Below, piece by piece: positions 58,053-64,000 of a DNA stretch of 64,000 nucleotides. Each line of letters starts with the position of its first letter. The first letter of the stretch is position 1. A program made the translations under genes and the position numbers. Source of the stretch: an uncultured Bacilli bacterium (lineage in GTDB: Bacteria > Bacillota_I > Bacilli_A > RF39 > UBA660); contig CAKOWI010000006.1 in assembly GCA_934122275.1 (NCBI GenBank), positions 1-64,000 of the forward strand. Direction: 5' to 3'. The notes under the pieces are model-generated. The model was given only the letters and a program-made list of their open reading frames with translations. It was not told the DNA's origin and did no database searches.

Positions 58053-58694
58053 ATGAAAAGATTAAGATTAAAAAAGTCTGTAAAAATAACAGGTATATGT
58101 GCAATAGTAGTTCTATTCTTAGTATCGGTAATAACGATAGCAAATAATGGTACTAAAAAAGTAGTAAAGGAAGATGATAATTTTGTATATGTAAATGATT
58201 ACATATTTGATAATTATTATCCAGTAGTAAATCAAGATGAAAAAATATCAAGACCATATACTTCTGATAAGGTAAGTATATATAAAAATTTTTATGACAA
58301 GGATGCAAGTGAGGAAGAACAAAAAAATTCTTTAATTTATCATGAAGATATATATATGCAAAATTCAGGTGTTGACTATAAATCTGATGAGTCATTTGAC
58401 GTAACATCAGTATTATCAGGAACTGTATCAAATATAACTGATGATGCCCTATTAGGTAAGACAATTGAAATAAGAAGTTCAACAGAAATAATTACTACAT
58501 ATCAATCATTAGGTGAAATATCTGTTAAAAAGGGAGATACTGTAACTCAAGGACAAATAATTGGTAAAAGTGGTACATGTACTTTAAATAGTGATGTAGC
58601 TAATGGATTACATTTTGAAATGTATAAAAATGGACAAGTTATAAATCCTGAAAAATTTTATGATAAATCTTTAAAAGATTTAGAAAGTAATTAA
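58053..58694 (+). CDS. spoIIQ: stage II sporulation protein Q
   Basis: Forespore partner of SpoIIIAH in the engulfment channel. One membrane helix (about 11-31) and an extracytoplasmic LytM/M23 domain. The zinc site is degenerate: the HxGxD motif reads NSGVD and the HxH motif reads GLH, so it should not be a peptidase, as in B. subtilis SpoIIQ. ATG at 58053 with AGAGGTG; 213 residues. Between spoIID and mbl; spoIIID, often next, is absent. Confidence 0.92.
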   Translation: MKRLRLKKSVKITGICAIVVLFLVSVITIANNGTKKVVKEDDNFVYVNDYIFDNYYPVVNQDEKISRPYTSDKVSIYKNFYDKDASEEEQKNSLIYHEDIYMQNSGVDYKSDESFDVTSVLSGTVSNITDDALLGKTIEIRSSTEIITTYQSLGEISVKKGDTVTQGQIIGKSGTCTLNSDVANGLHFEMYKNGQVINPEKFYDKSLKDLESN

Positions 58695-58695
58695 A

Positions 58696-59673
58696 ATGAG
58701 AAATAAAGATATAGGCATTGACTTAGGAACAGCTAATATACTTATTTATGTAAGAGGTGAAGGAATCGTACTATGCGAACCTTCAGTTGTTGCTGTTGAT
58801 CAAGAAACTGGAAAAGTTTTAGCTATTGGTGAAAAAGCTCATGAAATGCTAGGCAGAACGCCCGGAACAGTTATCGCGGTAAGGCCTTTAAAAGATGGGG
58901 TTATCGCGGATTTTGATAAAACAGAAGTTATGCTTGATTATTTCATAAAAAAAATAAAAGGGAAAACCATTTTTAGAAGGCCTAGAATACTTATATGTTG
59001 TCCTTCAAATATAACTCAGGTTGAGAAAAATGCAATAAGAGAAGTTGCAGAAAGAACTGGTGCAAAAAAGGTATATGTAGAAGAAGAACCTAAAGTTGCA
59101 GCAGTTGGTGCAGGACTTGATATAGCAAAACCAAGTGGTAGTATGGTAATAGATATTGGTGGAGGTACCACAGATATAGCGGTATTATCATTAGATGGAA
59201 TAGTATATAGTGAATCAATTAAAATAGCTGGAAATGTATTTGATTCTGATATTATAAAATACATTAAAAATAAATATAAGTTGCTAATTGGAGAAGTAAC
59301 TGCAGAACAGGTAAAAATAAAAATAGGAACTGTTCTTAATGATGCAAAGCAAAAGACAATGAAAGTAAGAGGTAGAGACTTATTAAGTGGTCTACCAAAA
59401 ACGATAACAGTTAGTTCAGAAGAGGTAAAAGACGCCATAAAAGATAGTGTATCTCTTATAATCCATACTACTAAATTAGTATTAGAAAAAATAGAACCTG
59501 AAATATCAGCAGATATAATTGATAAGGGAATTGTCTTAACAGGTGGTGGTGCATTGTTAGAAGGGTTAGATAAATTAATTGAATCAGAAATAAAAGTCCC
59601 AGTTAAAATTGCAAACAGTCCACTTACATGTGTGGCAGAAGGAACTGGTATAATATTAGATAATTTAATTTAA
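58696..59673 (+). CDS. mbl: actin-like cell-shape protein MreB/Mbl
   Basis: Organises lateral wall synthesis. Actin-family phosphate loops IGIDLGTANILIYV and IDIGGGTTDIAVLS, hinge EEPKVAAVGAGLDI and LTGGGALLEGLD. 325 residues, slightly shorter than B. subtilis Mbl. The name mbl is by neighbourhood (after spoIIQ); sequence alone says MreB family. Confidence 0.93.
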   Translation: MRNKDIGIDLGTANILIYVRGEGIVLCEPSVVAVDQETGKVLAIGEKAHEMLGRTPGTVIAVRPLKDGVIADFDKTEVMLDYFIKKIKGKTIFRRPRILICCPSNITQVEKNAIREVAERTGAKKVYVEEEPKVAAVGAGLDIAKPSGSMVIDIGGGTTDIAVLSLDGIVYSESIKIAGNVFDSDIIKYIKNKYKLLIGEVTAEQVKIKIGTVLNDAKQKTMKVRGRDLLSGLPKTITVSSEEVKDAIKDSVSLIIHTTKLVLEKIEPEISADIIDKGIVLTGGGALLEGLDKLIESEIKVPVKIANSPLTCVAEGTGIILDNLI

Positions 59674-59705
59674 CGGATAATTTATTTTATTCGTTTTTTA
59701 TTTTT
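59672..59705 (+). terminator. mbl terminator
   Basis: AACGGATAA / TTATTCGTT nine pairs with one G-T, overlapping the stop region, then TTTTATTTTT. Confidence 0.8.
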
Positions 59706-59732
59706 ATGATATAATAATTTTAGGTGGTAAGT

Positions 59733-60443
59733 ATGATAAATTTTATAGTGTGTGATGACAATAGCTATGTAAGAACGCTAGTAGAATCAATTATATCAAA
59801 AGTTGCAATGCCATATGATTTTGACTACAAAGTATATTCCTTTGAAAAGTATGATTCAAAAATGAAAGCCTTAATTCATTCTTCATCTGATATAAAGGTT
59901 TATATTTTGGACTTAGAATTACCAAATAAGAGTGGCATTGATATTGCTAATGAAATAAGAAAAGTAGATTGGGATAGTGTGATTATTATATCAACGTCTC
60001 ATAACGAATTAGAGCTAAAAATTCTAAAGCAGCGCCTTCTTATTTTTGACTTTATATCTAAATTTGATGATTATGAAAAAAGGTTAAGTGACACCTTAAA
60101 TTTGATAATTAACAAAGTAGGTACAAAAAAATATTTAAGTTTTAGATCTAATAAGGAACTACATCATCTAAATTCTGATAACATCTTATATATCTATAGA
60201 AATAACGAATCCGGAAAAACTACCATAGTCACAAATGAGGAAAAATATGAAGTAAGAGAAAGCTTATCATACTTGGTGAATAAACTAGATAAAAGATTTG
60301 TTCAATCACACAGAGCATGTTACGTTAATAGAGATAAGGTTAAGTCTATTGATTTCAAAAATAATATAATATATTTTAATAATGGAATGAAATTAGATTA
60401 CTTATCCAGAAATTATAAGAAAGGGTTAAGAGTATTATTATGA
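59733..60443 (+). CDS. AgrA-like LytTR response regulator
   Basis: Response regulator of an Agr-type quorum-sensing circuit. Receiver domain (acidic pair D8-D9, phospho-acceptor D60 in YILDLELPN, STSHNE) and a C-terminal LytTR DNA-binding domain (LYIYRNNESGKTTIVT, FVQSHRACYVNRDKVKSID). ATG at 59733 with AGGTGG; 236 residues. Overlaps the kinase gene by four bases. Expected to activate the facing agrBD genes. Confidence 0.93.
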   Translation: MINFIVCDDNSYVRTLVESIISKVAMPYDFDYKVYSFEKYDSKMKALIHSSSDIKVYILDLELPNKSGIDIANEIRKVDWDSVIIISTSHNELELKILKQRLLIFDFISKFDDYEKRLSDTLNLIINKVGTKKYLSFRSNKELHHLNSDNILYIYRNNESGKTTIVTNEEKYEVRESLSYLVNKLDKRFVQSHRACYVNRDKVKSIDFKNNIIYFNNGMKLDYLSRNYKKGLRVLL

Positions 60444-61738
60444 GTGTAGAAAAGATTATTGTTGCTATTATAGCAGCCTTGTTTCAAAGTATTGCAACTA
60501 CTTTTTTAGTATGTAAGCAAATTAGTTGTTCTGATAAAAAGAAGATATCGAAGTTTTTGTTGTTTGCATTTTTGTATTTTATTGCTGTATATCTATTTAT
60601 ACCTAATGCCGCAAGATTTATAATGTTTATTATTTCAATTTCTTTAATAACGTTTTTTGTAATGAAAATTAAGGATTTGAACTCTGTTATATATGCATTT
60701 AATGCTGAGATGATATTAGCAGTATCCGAAATATTTATATCTCTCGTTTTAGTATTAGTTGGAATAAATTCAAAAGAAATAGTTACTAATAGTGGTTATA
60801 ATCTAATAGCAAATATATTAATCTCTATTTTAGCAGTTCTTATTATGAGTTTAGAATATATAAGAAAATTATTAGCTAAAGAAGTCGAAATAATAAATAA
60901 AAAAAGAGTAATAAAGATATATATATTAATAATATTTTTGGCAGTATATTTTTTAGTATTAAAAAACGGATTTGAATTTTTAGCGAAGTCTAATTATTAC
61001 ATTAATATTTTATTTATATTATTTTCAGTACTAGTATTAACAATGATAATGAGAAATGAACTTAAATATAATCAATTAGAAGAAGAAAATAAAAATATGC
61101 TTAATTATGTTACCAAATATGAAAAAATAATAACTGAAAAAGGTAAAGCAAATCATGAATTTAAAAATCAGTTAATGGTAATAAGAGGATATGCACAGAT
61201 GAATTCACCTAAGCTAATTGAATATATTGATTCGCTTACGGTAGACGCAAATAAAACTTATAGTAGTTATTTAATAAGTCAGTTAAATAAATTTCCAGAT
61301 GGTGGATTAAAAGGATTGTTATACTATAAATTATCAATAATGGAAGACTGCAACATATCATATGATATAAACGTAGAAAATGGTGTTAAAACAAAATTAA
61401 AAAGTTTGGGTGTCAAAGAGCATAAAAATCTTACTAAAATTTTAGGTGTTTTGTTAGATAATGCAATAGATGCAAGTAAAAAGTGTAAAAATAAAAAGAT
61501 AATAATAGAAGTTAGTATGGAGAAGAATAAGATTATATTTAATATTCAAAACACATATAAGGGTGATATTAATCTTAATATGATAGGTACTGGTTATTCT
61601 GCTAAAGGAAAAGGTCATGGTTTTGGATTAAGATTAGTAAAAGATATAATAGAAAAAGAAGAAATATTTGAATTAGAAAATAAAGTTGAAGATGGATATT
61701 ATGTATCTGAACTTAAAATAAAAAAGAAAAAAAGTTAA
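60440..61738 (+). CDS. AgrC-like sensor histidine kinase
   Basis: 432 residues. The N-terminal half has six or seven hydrophobic segments to about residue 206, as in AgrC pheromone receptors. The kinase part has H239 in NHEFKNQLMVIRGY, the N box (GVLLDNAIDASKK) and a glycine-rich G box (GTGYSAKGKGHGFGLRLVKDI), typical of the HPK10/GHKL type. Paired with the LytTR regulator upstream; the peptide and its maturation enzyme are encoded opposite, a few hundred bases away. Confidence 0.93.
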   Translation: MSVEKIIVAIIAALFQSIATTFLVCKQISCSDKKKISKFLLFAFLYFIAVYLFIPNAARFIMFIISISLITFFVMKIKDLNSVIYAFNAEMILAVSEIFISLVLVLVGINSKEIVTNSGYNLIANILISILAVLIMSLEYIRKLLAKEVEIINKKRVIKIYILIIFLAVYFLVLKNGFEFLAKSNYYINILFILFSVLVLTMIMRNELKYNQLEEENKNMLNYVTKYEKIITEKGKANHEFKNQLMVIRGYAQMNSPKLIEYIDSLTVDANKTYSSYLISQLNKFPDGGLKGLLYYKLSIMEDCNISYDINVENGVKTKLKSLGVKEHKNLTKILGVLLDNAIDASKKCKNKKIIIEVSMEKNKIIFNIQNTYKGDINLNMIGTGYSAKGKGHGFGLRLVKDIIEKEEIFELENKVEDGYYVSELKIKKKKS

Positions 61739-61748
61739 ACTCTAATTA

Positions 61749-61805
61749 AAAAGAACTATATGTTATATTTTATGAATTTTTAAGATATTAACATATAGTT
61801 CTTTT
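61749..61805. terminator. 17-pair hairpin between agrC and agrD
   Basis: Perfect 17-pair inverted repeat with outer AAAAGAACTATATGTTA arms and a 23-base loop, directly after the kinase stop. Probably a terminator for converging transcripts; the long loop is unusual. Confidence 0.65.
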
Positions 61806-61874
61806 AAAGTTAAAACCCTGTTTATTATACATAAAGGAGCTTAATTTTTATAAAAAGAATATAGAAAAGAGATA

Positions 61875-61904
61875 ATAAAACCTATAAGTTTTTATAGGTT
61901 TTAT
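61875..61904 (-). terminator. agrBD terminator hairpin
   Basis: ATAAAACCTATAA / TTATAGGTTTTAT 13-pair stem with four-base loop, 11 bases after the agrD stop. Confidence 0.7.
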
Positions 61905-61915
61905 AACTTAGATAA

Positions 61916-62041
61916 TTATCTTTCAATCATTGATTTTGGCATTTCTGGTTCATCAATAAATATTGCAAGGCATCCACTTGTTGCAGTAGCAGCTACTAAT
62001 GCACCAATAGCAGATATTGCAGAAATAAATAGTGCTTTCAT
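61916..62041 (-). CDS. agrD: AgrD-type cyclic peptide pheromone precursor
   Basis: 41 residues. Amphipathic leader (MKALFISAISAIGALVAAT), pheromone core TSGCLAIF, then the acidic recognition tail IDEPEMPKSMIER. Cys24 would form the thiolactone. Comparison with Listeria (CFMFV before YEPKSP) and Lactobacillus LamD (CVGIW before FDTKIP) suggests a five-residue ring C-L-A-I-F, residues 24-28; a six-residue ring ending at Ile29 cannot be excluded. GGAGAACTAACA precedes ATG. Gene order agrB-agrD on minus, 47 bases apart. DEPEMPK is close to the consensus tail of AgrD proteins. Confidence 0.93.
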   Translation of the reverse strand: MKALFISAISAIGALVAATATSGCLAIFIDEPEMPKSMIER

Positions 62042-62088
62042 TGTTAGTTCTCCTTCCATACATTTTTTATTTAATCACTTAGTTTTAA

Positions 62089-62694
62089 TTAAGTGTTTAA
62101 ACCATATTTTTTATAGTTATTATAAGGCATATTAAATATTTTATATGTTAATGGATTAATTAGTATGCACTCAATAATAAGTCCAATTATTAAACAATTT
62201 TTGATTAAGTTATTATCAATTACTAGTGATAATATAAAATATAGAGTGACCACTAAAACAGATAATAATTTAAATATGTTTCTTTTTTTCTTTTTGATAA
62301 GAGGTCTTTTAACTGTATCAGCAGGTGCATAAATTATAACTATTATTAATACAACTAAGTATAGTAGATATAATAAATAATCATTTATCGATACATATTT
62401 GCATAAGTATGTTCCTAGTATAAATATGCTACTTGAAAATACTAAGCATATCCAGCTTTTATTCGCATGCATACCAAATGCAAATAATCTTATAAAATTA
62501 TATGTCAGTAATAGAAGTAACATCTCCTTAATTATTCCTAATATGATAGCTATAGTAAATATAACTATGCACTTAGTAATAGTTAGATATATACCTTCAA
62601 TTCCATACATTATTTCATCTAATTTATCATTTGAATAATCTGGATATTGTTTGCTTATCAAAGCTCTCATTTTTTTTAGAAAACGCTTTTTCAT
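62089..62694 (-). CDS. agrB: AgrB pheromone-processing protease
   Basis: Membrane Cys protease that cuts AgrD and forms the thiolactone. Catalytic pair H76 and C83 in GMHANKSWICLVFSS, matching S. aureus AgrB H77/C84, and the family motif APADTVKRPL. About five to six membrane segments; 201 residues. GAGGTGAT before ATG. Weak own -35, AT-rich -10 TATAAA (62728-62733), in line with an activator-dependent promoter. Confidence 0.95.
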   Translation of the reverse strand: MKKRFLKKMRALISKQYPDYSNDKLDEIMYGIEGIYLTITKCIVIFTIAIILGIIKEMLLLLLTYNFIRLFAFGMHANKSWICLVFSSSIFILGTYLCKYVSINDYLLYLLYLVVLIIVIIYAPADTVKRPLIKKKKRNIFKLLSVLVVTLYFILSLVIDNNLIKNCLIIGLIIECILINPLTYKIFNMPYNNYKKYGLNT

Positions 62695-63002
62695 ACATCA
62701 CCTCGTTTTTCTAAATTACAGTTATATTTTATATCATTTTTTTCACTTTTTTTTATATTTATGTAGAGATGTAATGTATTAAAATCAGAACTAATATATA
62801 TTAGAAAATTGTAATAAAAAATGCATTTTGTATACAAAAAACGACACTTTATGCAAAAAAATATTCTTATATTAAATATGTGTTTATTATTAGAATGCAA
62901 ATTGCAAAATTTGTCGAAATTTGTAGGACGAATAAAGTTGAATTTATAGTCCAAAAAGAGTTATATTAGTTGTGTAAGCAATAAGGGAAGTGAGGTGTTA
63001 GT
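62695..63002. promoter_or_regulatory. divergent regulatory region of agrB and the cold-shock gene
   Basis: 308 AT-rich bases without a gene. It holds a -10 for agrB (62728-62733, minus), palindromes CTAATATATATTAG (62791-62804) and TTTTGTATACAAAA (62826-62839), an apparent Spo0A box TTGTCGAA (62911-62918), and a promoter for the cold-shock gene (TTGAAT, 18 bases, TATATT, 62938-62967). A reading frame across it on minus has no ribosome binding site and is not a gene. Confidence 0.6.
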
Positions 63003-63224
63003 GTGAGAATAGGCAAGATCAAATGGTTCAATAACGAAAAAGGTTATGGCTTCATCGATGGCAATAATGGTGAAGATATATTTGTGCATTATTCTGCAAT
63101 TAAACAGGATGGCTACAAAAGTCTTTCAGAAGGTCAAATAGTTGAATATGAATTATTAGAAACCGAAAAAGGATTACAAGCTATTAATGTTAAGGAAGTG
63201 TCAAACGCTACTGTAAAACAGTAG
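63003..63224 (+). CDS. csp: cold-shock domain protein
   Basis: 73-residue OB-fold RNA chaperone: [16 protein letters not shown] (RNP1-like) and IFVHYSAI (RNP2-like) are intact. It starts at GTG with GAGGTG five bases upstream; no alternative ATG is nearby. The C-terminus extends slightly beyond the standard 66-residue Csp. Own promoter and a strong terminator hairpin that includes its last codons. Which paralogue it is cannot be decided. Confidence 0.93.
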   Translation: MRIGKIKWFNNEKGYGFIDGNNGEDIFVHYSAIKQDGYKSLSEGQIVEYELLETEKGLQAINVKEVSNATVKQ

Positions 63225-63236
63225 CGTTTGTCCTTG
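63202..63236 (+). terminator. cold-shock gene terminator
   Basis: Perfect 13-pair stem CAAACGCTACTGT / ACAGTAGCGTTTG with three-base loop, overlapping the last codons and stop, followed by TCCTTGTTAT; the T-run is poor. Confidence 0.7.
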
Positions 63237-63271
63237 TTATATGTTATAATATTTTCGGGAGGATTGATAAT

Positions 63272-63802
63272 ATGAGATATATCATAAGAGGAGAAAAAGT
63301 AGAAATAACTGATTCTATTAAAACTTATATAAAGGAGAAAATTAATAAATTAGATAAGTATTTTGAAGAACCAAACGAAATTAATGCAATGGTGGTAATA
63401 AAGGTTCGTGGTAAAGAACAAAAAATTGAGATAACTATACCAACAGTTCATTATACGTTAAGAAGTGAAGAATCTCATGATGATTTATATGCTGCAATTG
63501 ATCTTACAGTGGATAAATTAGAAAGACAAATTAGAAAAAATAAAACTAAAATCAATTCTAAAATAAAGAAAGATTTAATTAAAAACTTTGAATTTGATTT
63601 AGCTGATGATTTTGAAGATGATAATATGAAGATATTAAAGAGAAAAAAAGTTGATGCTAAACCAATGGATGAGGAAGAAGCTATCTTACAAATGAATATG
63701 CTAGGTCATTCGTTCTTTGTATTTAAGGATGTAGATACAGGTGGTATAAGTGTAGTATATGAAAGAAAAGATGGTAATTACGGAATTATTGAAACAAAAT
63801 AG
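63272..63802 (+). CDS. hpf: long-form ribosome hibernation promoting factor
   Basis: Binds the 30S decoding centre and pairs ribosomes into inactive 100S dimers in stationary phase. N-terminal S30AE domain (RGEKVEITDSIKTYIKEKI, EITIPTVHYTLRSEESHDDLYAAID in part) and the C-terminal dimerisation domain with MDEEEAILQMNMLGHSFFVF. 176 residues, the long type. GGGAGG seven bases before ATG. Upstream of secA, as in many Firmicutes. Confidence 0.95.
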   Translation: MRYIIRGEKVEITDSIKTYIKEKINKLDKYFEEPNEINAMVVIKVRGKEQKIEITIPTVHYTLRSEESHDDLYAAIDLTVDKLERQIRKNKTKINSKIKKDLIKNFEFDLADDFEDDNMKILKRKKVDAKPMDEEEAILQMNMLGHSFFVFKDVDTGGISVVYERKDGNYGIIETK

Positions 63803-63816
63803 TAATAAACTTATAT

Positions 63817-63854
63817 GAAAATAATTAATATGCTTTAATTATTTTCTTTTTTTT
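63817..63854 (+). terminator. hpf terminator
   Basis: Perfect 12-pair stem GAAAATAATTAA / TTAATTATTTTC with six-base loop and eight T. Confidence 0.9.
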
Positions 63855-63886
63855 GTTAAAATATCTTATAAGGAGATGATTACATC

Positions 63887-64000
63887 GTGAAATTATTTAA
63901 AAGATTATTTGATCATGAATATAAAGAATTAGAAAAGTTTAAAAAAATAGCAGATGAAATATTTGCTTTAGATGAAAAATATGCAAAGATGAGTGATAAA
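63887..64000 (+). CDS. secA: preprotein translocase ATPase SecA, 5' end only
   Basis: First 38 codons from GTG at 63887 (AGGAGATGA upstream), cut by the window edge. The start MKLFKRLFDHEYKELEKF followed by KKIADEIFALDEKYAKMSD has the character of the SecA N-terminal helix, and hpf-secA is a common gene pair. With only 38 residues and no ATPase motif visible, the call leans on context. Confidence 0.8.
   Translation, partial: MKLFKRLFDHEYKELEKFKKIADEIFALDEKYAKMSDK

Noticed and set aside
62691..62954. Minus-strand frame upstream of agrB
   Set aside because: AT-rich, Asn/Phe/Ile/Tyr composition of random DNA, no ribosome binding site, and it covers the agrB and cold-shock promoters.
62695..63002. 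Canonical AgrA direct-repeat sites upstream of agrB
   Set aside because: I looked for two nine-base GTT-containing repeats with 12-base spacing; only poor matches with wrong spacing were found.

Overview
The window is an AT-rich chromosome segment spanning the replication origin of an endospore-forming Bacilli-type Firmicute. The gene order is a compacted form of the Bacillus subtilis origin region: ftsH-tilS, rpoBC, the L7/L12-L10-L1-L11 cluster, nusG-secE, dnaX-recR, gyrAB-recF, dnaN-dnaA, rpmH-rnpA-yidC-jag and mnmE-mnmG-rsmG. Sporulation markers occur throughout (sigH, yabP, yabQ, yabG, bofA, spoVT, spoIID, spoIIQ). Stop codons read as in the standard bacterial code. Very low GC, Mollicute-like features such as Asn at the rifampicin position of RpoB, and loss of several usual neighbour genes suggest an uncultured gut-type Bacilli lineage near the base of the Mollicutes. 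That placement is inference.

Layout: 75-47848 is almost entirely on the minus strand and 48314-61738 on the plus strand, so replication diverges from the dnaA/rpmH gap. From left to right: FtsH and TilS; RNA polymerase and ribosomal-protein genes with leader elements; sigH, rlmB, mrnC, divIC, yabQ and yabP; two large surface proteins, one with a predicted thioester domain; veg, yabG, rsmA, a 3D-domain protein, tatD, spoVT, mfd, pth, trmN6, ricT, holB, bofA, recR, ebfC, dnaX and tadA; a cluster of eight parS sites and the SRP RNA; gyrA, gyrB, recF, a comK homologue, dnaN and dnaA; oriC with DnaA boxes and apparent Spo0A boxes.

On the right arm: rpmH, rnpA, yidC, jag, mnmE, a decayed DUF1016 nuclease, mnmG, rsmG, an unknown disordered protein, rpiB, ywzB, spoIID, spoIIQ and mbl. 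These are followed by a complete Agr-type quorum-sensing unit: response regulator and kinase on plus, facing agrD (a 41-residue pheromone precursor) and agrB on minus. The window ends with a cold-shock protein, long-form HPF and the first 38 codons of secA.

The most noteworthy points are the convergent agr locus with a readable pheromone, the parS array without parAB at its usual place, Spo0A boxes inside oriC, a ComK homologue between dnaN and recF, and a near-consensus sigma-G promoter for spoVT inside the end of mfd. Together they suggest a cell whose origin region brings together sporulation, competence, chromosome segregation and quorum sensing. No tRNA, rRNA, CRISPR array or insertion sequence was seen.
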